Below the pieces are notes generated by a model that was given only the letters and a program-made list of their open reading frames with translations, was not told where the DNA came from and made no database searches. Below, one piece after another: positions 28,501-41,400 of a DNA stretch of 64,000 bases. Position 1 is the first letter of the stretch. Each line of letters opens with the position of its first letter. Location: positions 6,017,501-6,081,500 of the forward strand of contig JAXDDX010000012.1 in the NCBI GenBank assembly GCA_034670405.1, given 5' to 3'. The position numbers and the translations under genes are program-made. The DNA is from Hoplostethus atlanticus (taxonomy: Eukaryota > Chordata > Actinopteri > Trachichthyiformes > Trachichthyidae).

Positions 28501-31500
28501 CGCACAGAAGTAACGATTACACAAGTACACTTGCATACAAGTCTGTTCTGGTCTAATGTGAAGGGTACTGGGTCCGTTCCCATGTTCAAGGCTCTGTGAA
28601 TTTCCTCAAACATGTGATGGAACCAGATGAGTACACTTGAACATTGCCAGGTTTTGTGTGTGAAGGGGGTTATACTGTATCAGCCCATCAGTTCTGTCCA
28701 TCTGCTAAATCCATAGGCAATAACAGAACAGAGATAGCAATCAGTGGAGCTATGTTATCTAGCCACGGCAGGCTTAACTTGGGGGAGGGAGAGCAGGGGG
28801 AGAAAGGGGGTTGCAGCTCACCCTCTGCTGTATTGGACTCAGAACTTACACTTCTATCCCTGAAATCCCAGGCTGATGAAAATGCTATTCCTGCTGGTGG
28901 CTGGTGTTGATATACGCTCAGAACGGTTCCCAGGATTTCTTGGCTTTTGCAACTTTTGTTCTTCTTCTGCTTTCCTCTTTGGCCGTGATGGAAAACCACT
29001 TCAAATGGTGTCGCCTACACCTTGTGCCTGGCAATCCACCCCTACCCCCCCTCTTTCCTCTCTTCCCGATCTCCCTTGCTGTCTCTCTCATCACTGTATC
29101 AACATCAAACACTTGATCCAGTCCAAACATTCAAAGACTCTAACGGTTTGTTTCCAACCTCCTTGCCATCGTCCCATTCCTCTACCCTCTGTTTACTCTG
29201 GGATTTGTGTTAGAAAATACATTTTGGGATGGCTAATCCCACCACGTTTGATTTTTGCGGCATTGTGATGGCTTCCAGCTGTGCCGCACGGCATATTTGT
29301 GTGAAGAGTGATCTTTGAAAACAAGTTTTGTCGATGGTATAAATCAGACTGTTAATGCTGTGCTGGCTCGGCGCACAGTCTCCCTGCTTGCATGGTGGCC
29401 CTCTGCGTCTGTGTGTGTGTATGCTTGCGTATGTGTGTTTGGCAAAACAGAGTGATGATGTTTTTACACCACAATCAAGCCCATTTGCAAACCCTTAAAT
29501 CAAATCCTATCAAGTGCCAGCGCAGCATATTGCAAATATGAATATGCAGCAGTCTTTTTTTAACATGGCCCACTTTGCCTTTGCTTTGTGTTTTGATAGT
29601 ATTGATCACATTTCACGTAATGCTCAGCACTAGGCAGTGATAGCAGTGCTTTACCAGCCCAGTCCCAGCATGCGGAGAGGGAGGGTGTGCTAACCTGGCA
29701 CTTTGTTTGCAATCCAAACAGTTCTCTTCATTATCTGCACACCAGAGGATGTTCTCAGAAACACTCTGGCCTGCGTCCTGCCATCAATTTGGACGAGCGA
29801 GCTCTTACACAAACTGCAGATGCACACACAATCCCAAGTGTTTCAATGACAATTTAATGATGGATAACAACATAATAAAACGGTCCTTGTTTCAGCAGTT
29901 TCCTATGCTCAAGTTTCTGTGGATGCGGAGTCAAGGCTAAAAAAAAAAACATTTTTATTGACATGGAATACATACAACGTCATGAATGGATTTTATTACT
30001 GTGTTGCACCAAAAGGTTACCCCCTTTTCACTGAATGATGAACCAGGTCCTGGATACAGCCTTGCCAATGTGGGAAGGTGTTATCGGCCAATCTTGGCCT
30101 TCCACAGGTATACTGGTGATACAGACACCAATAATGTGACGATAAGATCGACACAAAAGTGAGATTTCAGCTCATGGATGTGTAATCATTTTTAAGCTTT
30201 TCACATTTACAGTTCACTAGACCATGGGGAAATGACGACAACTAAAGCCCCCATTGTTAAAGTCTGGTTGTAAATTTGAGTAAGAGACGAGTTATGTTGT
30301 GTTGCCCCACCATTAAAATAAATCATTACAATACAATACAACCCACTACAATAATTGGGTCCAATAACTGTCTCTAGCGACAATAAATGCCTCTATCGGA
30401 CTCTAGTTTAGGATAGAACAGAATGTTGTCCCGTGGCCTCAGTGTGCTCATTTCTCATAAACTTTAATGATTTGTGTCTTCTGTGAAATTCTCGATAATA
30501 TACTGAGAATACTTTTTGTTTCTTGCTCCCCTTGAATTGGGAAGTCACTTTGTCTCATTGTCTGCAGTCATTTCTGTGTAATTCTGGCAAAGTGTAGTCC
30601 TTTAGCTTTTCAGAGTAGCACAGCTTTTCGGGACTGTGCGGCGGCCCCAACGGCGGCCCCCTGCAATTAGGAAAAGTGAAAGGTATATTAACAATGTGCT
30701 TAAAACACTCTTGACCCCCGGGGTCCCCAGTGAAGTGGCTTGGCATGGACCTCTAATTCCTTCACACTAATAATGACAGCGTCCTCAGCTGAATGGACTT
30801 GTTTATTTATAGTAAAGGTGAAGGTATTTCTGTGCTATCTCACTCCCCACCCCCTGTACTTGACTCAGTTTGGAGTCAAGGTTCCCAAATGGTGGTATTC
30901 TGTGTCATTAACTGGAATCAAGTAGCTCAGTTTGAACACAACCAATTACATTGTTTTGCACGCTTAACAGCAGTGATAATCCGTACAATACAGATTATTA
31001 GACATTTTGAGTCGAAACTATGCACATCCGTACTATTTGTGATTCTATGTGTGGGTGTGCATGTTTGTGCTGTGTCTCTTTGAGTGCTGTGACTGTGACT
31101 GCTTTTCAGTTTGTGCATGTTTGTGTTTGTTCGGTTGAAGAGGAGCATTTGAAAAAGAGCCATCCAGCTTTAGAAGCCAGATGTCAGAGGTCGTTCCACA
31201 TTAGTGCTGGCGATCAATCGCAGCCCTTGCGTAACTCTCCTCCTCCTTTGTCTCCAGAGGAAGTGGATTAGAGGCTGCTTTCTGAGTTGAGACCTGGGTT
31301 GATTAGTTAGGCCTATTTAGAATGCATGGCACTCACAGATGCATACAAACATGCTCTCAAACAGTCACGGTGGACGGGGGAATGCGGGAATCATGAGCGC
31401 CAGAATGGACTGTTTGTTTGTAAGATGCTCGTTAATCCAGTTTCTGTGGATTGCTTATTCCTCAGCAAGTCATGTGATGCTGGAATGTTCTTCACTGCTG

Positions 31501-32371
31501 CCAGGTCAGGCAACTACCCATTTTTGTCTGTAGGTGAGAGAGGCTGGTAAATCCCCAAATTAACCAGCCTCTTAGCATTTTGCCATCCAGCCAGCTAGAG
31601 AGTAAGACCTCCAAATGATGGGTGGTGTCCTGCTAAAGTGTCTGTTTACCAGCATGTGGCTGGTGCTGATTTCCCCACACTGAATGCTGCAAGTCAAAAA
31701 CAGACATTGAAATATGATTGTCCTTATTTAATAATGTGAAGCATTTAGAGATCTGTATTTTCTAATGGTTGGTCAAGGGACGTCTCAATGACTTTTAAAG
31801 GAAAACATGTGTGAAGGTTGAAACATTGTGTTACACAAGCAGCCCATCACCACCGGTTTACCTTGTGTAAGAGACCGCCTGACCTTTGGCTCCTGATGGC
31901 TCCAAAGATACCCTGCAACTGGTCGTTTCCATCAATCGAACACACACGCAGACAATGGGAGCTGTGCTGCAAATAATTGTAAAATTGGTATAGCCAAGTG
32001 TGTATGTGCGCGTGCGTGTGTGAGTGAGTGTGTTTACTCTAGCACCGGCGAGGGGCCTCACCCTCGGCTGGGGTCCTGACAGCCTGCGATGGATGAAGCA
32101 AGCAGAGGCCCGCTGATCAGACAGCATGATTAAACCATACATCACAGGCCCCCAACCACAGCCCGTAATCCCCCCGAAATGAACCAGTGTACTGGACAAT
32201 TACACACACAAATATCCATACTTCTGTCACACACACAGTGCTTCATCACAAACAGATTGAAGAGTGTTGTCTCAAGATTTGGCTCCCACTTTGTTAGGGC
32301 ACAACACAATAACTATATTCATACACCTAAAAGCAGGCAACACATCTGCTATATTTGGTCAAGCAAAGTTA

Positions 32372-32433
<62 letters not shown>

Positions 32434-32710
32434 GAAGCCTGGAGAATTTATTAGAGATTAACTTGTCAGAAGGCTTTTTCCACAGCTCACTTTACTGCGT
32501 TCATCCTTCATACACATAACAGATAGCATTCCACACTTTTATCACTGTGGGTCCATCTCCTCATCAACAGGTGTGTGTGTGCTTGCATGTATCTGTCTTA
32601 ATGTGTGCATGTGTGTTTGTGCATATTTGTGTGTGCACATATGCTTGTGCGTTTGTATTGATGCTCCTACGCCTTCATGGGCAGGCATCCATGTGTCTGG
32701 TGGTAGGCTA

Positions 32711-32747
<37 letters not shown>

Positions 32748-33675
32748 TTCCGCATATGATCATAACTCACCCAGACAGACACACACACACACACCACTCG
32801 CTCTGGAAGCTTTCAGTCACAGATCATATACAGCCATCTGTAGACAGACACACACACATATTCAGCATTGTGTATTAAATAGCCAAAAAACGACGCTAGA
32901 GGAGATTAAACTTTACTGATCCTGAGAAGAACCTGAATGTACACAGAGGACAATACACACACACACACACATTCAGGGTTGTTTATACAAAGGACATCAA
33001 CTTTAAAACCCATAGCCAACATATGACATTGTACAGAGAAAAGCGTACACACACACACACTGTAAACAAACTGGTATTATCGTGCATTTACCACACCTCT
33101 CTCGCACATCCCCTTTAATGTAAGTGACACGTTCTCATAAAGAATATTGCATTTGTGCATTTAACAGATTTCTAAAGCCGATGGTTGATGTTGGCAACTT
33201 TGACGAATGCCCCTCATCGTGGCTAGGAAACCAGGAGATGGCTTGACTTTGTAGGAGTTTGTGGTACAATCCATTCGCACTGTAGTAGATAAGAGCTCTG
33301 AGATACAAACCTATACACTCTTTCATACTTGTTTGAGTCAGTTACATGCTTCCTCTCGCTCTCCCTGTGTCTCGCTGCATCCTCTACATGTATTAAGGTG
33401 CCGGCAGCTGTCCTTAGCAGAAGTAGGCCAGGCAAACACACACACACACGCATGCACACACACATACAGTGGAAGCTAGTGAGAAGTAGGGCAGACAGGC
33501 AGGCAGTATTACCCAAGCTCTTGGATCTCGGGAGCAGATTGTCCCTGAGGAGCATCATGTCATAACAGTCCTGATTGCACAGCATTTAGGAATGCCTGCA
33601 GAGTTAACCTCTCAATGATGAGGGGTCACCAATGATGTCACCACTGCCCCCTCAGACCAACACACACACTCTCTC

Positions 33676-33748
<73 letters not shown>

Positions 33749-34096
33749 ATTCCCCTCCATTGCCATCTCTTGCTTGCAGGCCACTAATGCTGTTTGGTGG
33801 CAATTAGACACACAAGATTTACTCTCCAGCCAGCCACTTCCAAAAAGCAGCAGACTGAATCCCGGTGAAAGCTTGAGGTGCTCATGGGTTTAACCCTAAT
33901 GGCTTTTCTGCTTTGATCTGTTTCCATCATGTGTAGTTTTGAGGATATCTCACTTTATCTCTCTGTTCCCTCTCTCCTCCAGGTGCAGTACAGTGATGGG
34001 CAGAGTGGTAAGGACTTTGTGACCTACCTGACCCTCTCCCCTGTGCAAATGACTTTCCATGGCACCGGGAGCACCCTTCAAGCCAGCCATGACCAG

Positions 34097-34128
<32 letters not shown>

Positions 34129-35475
34129 GCAGGGGGGGTCGGTGTCACACCTGTTTGGCATCTAAATGACATTATGATTCCTGACAGTCTAATGTACAAG
34201 CAGACATTTCTTCCTCTTGGTAACTTCCATTCGGTGCAGGCTGCATCATGTGGCAGGTAAAGTTAAGCACTGCTGCACAAGAATAATAGATTGTGTTTTG
34301 ACTGAAAAGTGAACTTCAATTGGTCAAACCTCCAATGGACAAAACAGTCTTCTTCCTGTAACACCTAAATGCTCATGGCTCTTTCACATAAAAGTGGATC
34401 CTAACTTAGCTGACAAAGTTTCAGTCATGAGATTTTGTTTTTTTGCTTTAAACCCCCCCAGGGGTTCAGCGTTCAAGTGTAGTGTACTGTATAGGCCATC
34501 TTATGTGGAGCTTGTTGACTGGGGTTTCAGCTCCTTGGCTTTATCATTAATCACTATTGTAAGTCCTCCTAGGACATCAGAACACATCTGACTCAACCGA
34601 TGATAACAGTCAGTCGTATGGACTTCTCTCGACAAGCCTCCGTTACCCACCCCACCCCCACTCCCCTTGTTCTCCACGCTTCTCTCTCCATCATAGTAAT
34701 TACTATCACGAAATTTGGTGGGGATCTCCACAATCTCTCTTTCTCCCTCTCTCTCTCTCTCCCTCTCTTTTTCTCCCTCACTCTCTCGCTCACGCCCTGT
34801 ATTCAGATGGAGGCTCTTTGTCTTGCGTCGCCCAAGCAGAAAACCGGTTGCTTACATTCTATCATCTAAACATAGGACACCCCTTTGTTCAGCACTCTTC
34901 AAAGCTTTAATAAAGGCCTGGTCGGGCCCCGGACGGGACGGCTGACGGGGGGCTAGTGCCGCCACCGCTAACTGAGAGCCAAGCCAATATAGGCCAGGCA
35001 GGTCTGCGTCCTCCGGACCTGTTGTTGCCAGGAGCACTGGGGCATGACCGACTGTTAGAGAAGGCCTTTCTTTTTCTCTCCTCAGTACAGTAAGGAGCAC
35101 GCCCACAAAAGGAGCACCTAACAATGAGGGGGCACCCTCACCAGCCCCCTACCCCCGGCAACACTTGGCGAACAAAGTAGGCCCGCAGGCGTCACAAATT
35201 TGGACGGGTTTTCCATGACAATGTGTGCACACCGGCAGTGATGCGGGCTGATGTGACAACAGGATGGGACTGGAGGCATGCACTAATAAGGCCCTTACTG
35301 TTACCTGTAAGTCAGTAGATTACGTCCTCCCCTGTTCTGGTGAATCCAAAACATCCAGTTGCACATACACAACATTCAAATTGATGTCTTATATCTCTGA
35401 ATTGCAAATGGATAGTTCCACTAGAGTTCTACGTGTTTCCTATACCACGTGTTAGGCTTAGCACCCACCCACACA

Positions 35476-35517
<42 letters not shown>

Positions 35518-35639
35518 CACCTTATCTGTGTAATTAGACATTGTAAATTTAGTGAGGGGGAACTGGGGATCTCTAGACTATGAAGTGATAACCGTTTCCT
35601 GGAGCTTCTCTCGCTCTCTCTCTCTCTCTCTCGCGCGCT

Positions 35640-35712
<73 letters not shown>

Positions 35713-36417
35713 CACACGATAATGTCCAGTGACTCCAGTCAAGTTCACTATACATCTGTCTGGGGATTTCCTGCTGTGTTATCTGCACTCTCATGGAGGT
35801 TTCTGTCAGATAGACCAGAGCAATCGATAAAGATCAACAGCCAAAGGGAGGTCCTCTCCACACTTCTGCCTGTGATGAATGTAGGAAAGATGTGAAGGAT
35901 ATGTTATGGATGAAAAGGCTGTGGATATTACAGTTGGGTTCTTAAAGAACCCTGAAACAGAAGTTTGTAATCCAATATTATTTCTGTTTCAAAAAGTGTG
36001 ACATGGGATATTAACAGTTTTCATATTGGAAGGTTACTCGCGTCTCTAGTTGTGACTGGTGTCTCCTAAATGTGTTTCACAATATTCAGGTGCTTTTATT
36101 GTGTATTCTTGTGATTTTTGGGCAGTTTAGTCTTGACTTAGGAACATGAAGAAGTCTTTACCAAACTAAGGCTACGTCCACACTAAGCCGGCGTTTTCCA
36201 CCCCCCAAAATGGAGCTTTTCGAAACCACTCTCCCAAGTGGATACATTTGAAAACGCCGCCCCCCTGTTGTTGTGTGGACTGTCACTTGATCCAGGGCAG
36301 AGCGGCCAAGCACGGCTGGATCAAGTGGCAGTAAAACGTCAACAAAAAAGACCAACTGTCCCAAAATGTAAGCGTTTTATATCATACATAACCATGTAGA
36401 GAGCAGAGGTCTCCCCC

Positions 36418-36453
<36 letters not shown>

Positions 36454-37397
36454 AGCGTTCTTCCATGACTATTTGCCTGGTGCAGACATTCCTGGAGGGC
36501 CTGTGTATGAGAGAGATATACAGCTGGGTGCTCTTTCTGACCTCATGTGCCATCTACTTGGTGCCATCTGCCCAACACATGTGAGCCCAGAGGCTGCTAG
36601 CTTAGCTCAGCCACACCTAGAGCTAAAGATGTTTATAGCTTGTCAACATGTCCTCCATTTTGGTTTCAGCCTCAGGTTATGTCTTTATTTGTTAGCTTTC
36701 AGTTTAGTCTTTAGGTTAAATTCATGTGAACCTAGCATTAAAAACACTGAAATTCCAAATTCATATCGTACTGATTGCGTACCACTCTTGTGTGGATAAA
36801 CACAGTGAAGGATTTTTCACATGAGGGAACCCCACATGGGAAAGCCTGTAACAAGACGTCTGTATCCCGCTCAGTAAGAGCCCATACACTACCAACCTAG
36901 TTAGTCAGGTGTAAATATTTTCTATGTAGGTTTACCTGTGTTTGTGCGTATAGGCCCATTTCATGTTCTCAGTTCTTATTTTTAGGTGACCTCTCATTGG
37001 AAACACAGCCTAGTCTACATCTGAGAGGCACTGTGTACGACCACGGGTGCAAACTTCCGGCCAAGTCGTCTGCTAAATCGCTCTCAAGGTCACATCGGGT
37101 CTGCTCAGTTACAGCCACACTCACTCCATTGATATCTGCCTGTTACAAGGCCAAGTTAAAGGCAATGGCTCAGGGATATATTTAGACATTTTTATATGAC
37201 GGGACTACACCACTTCTTAGACAGGGCTGATTTCTGTGTTTGTTCTGCAGAGCTGAAATAACTGCTTTGGCAGACCCTTCGTGGCGGCAGTGGGACACCA
37301 GGGGGGCCGGGGCCCACTGAGTTGTGTGTGAGGTGTCGCTGGCCCAACATGAACAGCTCGCAATCGAAGATGACAGGGCAACTGTTGTCTGCTATCG

Positions 37398-37445
<48 letters not shown>

Positions 37446-38428
37446 ACTTTGCGTGCAGTGATGTCCTCAGCTGAGCCAACCCAGTTCCAGGGGCCCTGTC
37501 TCCCAGAGTATCAGCTGTGGCTGCATGGGTCTCCTGCAGCAAGAGCCCGTTTTAGCTGATCTGATATGACATGTTGAACATAGTGTATCAGGATTAAAAT
37601 GTCTTTTAGATGTGTTTTCAACATTCAGGAAATGAGGCCTACTCTTTCCTTATTATTTTTTCTGTATTTATTTCATGTGGCATGCGCCCCAGCCCACCAA
37701 GCCCCCGGGCCCCTGAACATGTTTTTCCCTATATTTCAGCTGTTTCATTCAGCTGTTATGTAAAGCTTCATTTTTCCATAGTCTGTCTATGAACTGACTC
37801 TCTCTGTTGTTCCATAAGCCTCCCTTGTGAAAAAGCTTTTTACGAGGCCAGGATTTTCACCTTACACGGGGATCCCTATGCCACACCATTCGGTTCACAT
37901 GCTTATTCTCTTGATTGCTGCAACACAGAAACACATTCTGCCAAGCTGTTGTCTTATCTCAGATTCACACACAAAAACACACCAAATCCTCCCTACAAAA
38001 ACAAAACATTGGTTGGTCCTGCTACAATAAATTGGGCATCTGACCTTGCCTCTTGGTGTGCGCTCATTCCTCCCCAGCAAAGTTGAGACAAGGGAATGGA
38101 GAATGGGTAGAAATGTATTGAAGATGAGTGGAAGTGGGGAAAGAGAGGGACACACCTGTTGAGAGAGTGCAGTGGCGGTTGGGGGGCGGGGGTGATGGCA
38201 GTGGGAGGATAGACAGTCGTCAGAGATCCCCCGTGGAGCCCAGGAGAGCGGGGACGAGAAGGAGCTGGAAGAGGGGTGGAGGCTCTACGGGGCTGCTGTT
38301 TGAAGTATCTTTTCCGACTGGAGCACAGACGTTATCCCAGGCAGGACTCCTCTCAGGGGGTCCTGTCGGAGTGTTACCCAACCAGGCAGGCAGCTGTCAG
38401 ACGGCCTCTTCTCCCTGCCTGTCTGTCC

Positions 38429-38461
<33 letters not shown>

Positions 38462-41400
38462 CCCCTTTATGTGCCAGTGTTGTGTAACCAAACACAGCAC
38501 CTGGACACATCCTAAATCACTGTATGTGGAGAAAACAAGGGGAGTAGGCCCTAATCTGTGCTGTCAGGTGTGTGTGTGTGTGTGTGTGTGTGTGAGTTTT
38601 TACTTCTTCAGGTCCAAACATAGTACAGGGTTATTCTGTAAAAATGCGTTAAGTGGAAGAGTTGCCTCCACATTTATCTTGTTGACTGGGTGTTTTCCTT
38701 CATCTCATGTAACGACGTATCTGTCTATATGGTTGTGGTGTTTTTGTAAGGAGCAAATACCCTACTCACCACCTCACCCACCAACCCACTACTCCCACTG
38801 TTAGTGCCCCTCCACCCCCACTGCCCCCCCACACTCCTCATTCCCGCCCCGGAGAGGAGACAAAGTGAATCATCCGCAGAGCGATCCATCACTCCCGCCT
38901 GTCTCCCCTCATGCCCTCCTCAGGAAACACCTTTCAGACCAGGAGATTAGAGTGTGACGGGAGAGTAGAGGAGCAGTGAAAGAATGATGGAGGAGGAGGG
39001 AGAGAGAAGGCAAACGATATGGCAAGAGAGAGAGAGAGGGAGAGGGCACTGACAAGGGTAAGAGACTGTTAGGGGCACAGAGAAAAGGGACGGGAGAGAA
39101 AATGATTTAGCGGTGATATGAGAGAGATTGATGAAGACAGGGAATGAGAGAAACTAGAAATAGAAGTGACTGTCCTTTTTTTTTTTTTTTGCACAGCAGA
39201 GGAAGCAGTGACCAGTGGGGAGAGAATAAACATGAACTTGCCCATTAGGAAACCCGTTGATAGCTCCAAGTGGCCTCTTGGCCTCTTAAGGGCTGACATG
39301 GCAAGGAATTGAACACACACACACACACTTCATCTAAGCCAAGCCCATTGTGCTTACACTGAGGATTTAAACTTGCAAGACCTACATTTCACATTGTGTG
39401 TAGATAGAAAATGGCAAAAAAAAACAACACTATATTGTCCTTTTTAGTGTTGCGTAATGCCCCATCATCTGTCAGTCTTGCCTTAACACAGTACGACAAA
39501 GCGCCTGGATTTGTGTCATGTTTCACGAGCAGTATGAATTACCATTGACACGGACCTCCTGTTCTCTCAAATCTGAAAGCAGCCCACCATTTCAAGGTGA
39601 TCTCACTTGTCCTACATTACATGTGATTCATGTCATGTTCTCCCTCTGGTCAAAAGTCCCATTCACACAATGTGTTTAGGCATAGAGAACTTGTACAGCA
39701 TATCAGACTTGAATGAACGGGGGAAACGTGTCACTCACTCTTCAGGCCTGCTGCTGTGAGTGCCAGTGATGCTAAGACTAAATAATCCATTTATAGAAGA
39801 TAACAAGAGCAAGCCCATATTAAGCTGTTTGCATCATAGTATTCTGGATATGTATTTAAGTTGAACTATAATATTTCTTGGGGTAAGTTGTGCCTATCAA
39901 GATTGATTAGAGGGGAAGAAACACCATAGCAATGAGAACCAAACATGTTTGTGTGTAGAAACTAACTCTTTGTTTTTTTTTCCCTCCCTCTCGGTTTCAT
40001 ACCCGCCAGCCCAACTGTGATTGCTTTAAGGCAAGCAGCGGTGTTAGGTTCATTATCACCTCCATGCTAAGAGGAGCGAGATGTTTTGGCAGTGGCCATG
40101 CAGCTTTCGATACTGTTAGGCTCTGTGTGTGATTTCCCACAGCTTAGCCTGGTTGCCGAGTTTGGCACTGACAAAGAACTCTTAACCAATCACACCTCTG
40201 TTCACTCATCACCCCCATGGGAGGCATTAGCTAGCCAGGCAGCTAATTCGCTACCTAGTGCTCTTTGTAGCTTCTTTGGCTCATTAACTTAATGTCATTT
40301 GATACTGAGTGATAGTCTGCCTCGCTGAAAAGGTCCCTGAGATAAGGGTGGGCATTTTATCTTTCCCTCTGCCGTGCCATCACCCAGTGACGTGTGAGAT
40401 TTGTCACCAGTGGAGACATATTTTGTAACACCAACATACATAGGATTTTATTCTGAAAACATCTCTCCTCTTTTATTTAGTAAGCAGCGTTGTGAAAAGC
40501 TTTTTGTCCTAATGTACATTCTACAGTGCAGCAAATAATTGCAAAGGGGAAATAATGACTTCAAAGGTACGAGAGTGAGCGGTAATAAATATTACACTTT
40601 ATGAGCCCTGAGGAAATACTTGATTTTGCACACAGTGTGCAAAGCTGCCCAGTCTCCTGTTCCACTGCTCCCCAGGCCACCATCTTAGGACATTGTACAG
40701 ATAAAGCAGAGAACCAGAAACCAACACTGACATTGTCAGGCTTGTCCCACTCAGGGGGAGGCACACAATGCACTGTATGTCTATTGTGCAAGCGCTGCAA
40801 TTCAACTATTTTTCAAGGGAAACCTCTGTATTTTAAATGGCTCTTTAACTTGATATGTGACACACGTCTCGTGGTTAAGAGCTTCTAAGTATTAATCATC
40901 ATGGAGTGCTCCAACAGCAAATCACACACTGACAGTAATTGCAGGCATAAGCTTGTCCCTCGCAATTACAGGCACAAGCACACATACACATCCATAGACA
41001 AACACACACACACACACTGCACAATGAATGCTATTGTTTGTTGTAATTATCCTCTCTTGTTGCTTTCCAATGTTAATGAAACTGGATCTCCCAAATGCTT
41101 AGATATATTCATTTGTAAAAGTTGTTTTTGATTTCCCTCATACACAATATGATTAGAGGATGTCTTTCTGAAATTACAGGCTATCACTCACATCTCTCTG
41201 ACAGGACCACAGCCAATACAAGACGAGGCTCCTCCTGCCTGAAACCGTGCCCTTTGATATGGCATTATTATAGGTGAATGTTACCCTCAACTACATCCAT
41301 GGGGCAGCGAGATTCTTCCCTCAGTCATGAATCAAGCCCCAAATGGTCCCACTTTATACTGTATGTATGTAGCGATGGGTAAAGTAGTTTCCGGGAGGGG

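Larger units (their letters stand above)
24350..33982. other. stau2 intron, 9.6 kb
   Basis: No gene. Contains GT/CA microsatellites (25206-25234, 32712-32745 and shorter ones), (CT)n runs at 32375-32430 and 33669-33742, and a short inverted-repeat element at 28286-28569. Unique, AT-rich, homeobox-site-bearing stretches near 25970-26060 and 29440-29600 are possible conserved noncoding sequence. Confidence 0.65.

Noticed and set aside
38429..38461. Tandem repeat considered as a possible CRISPR or regulatory array
   Set aside because: It is a plain GTCT tetranucleotide microsatellite without spacers.
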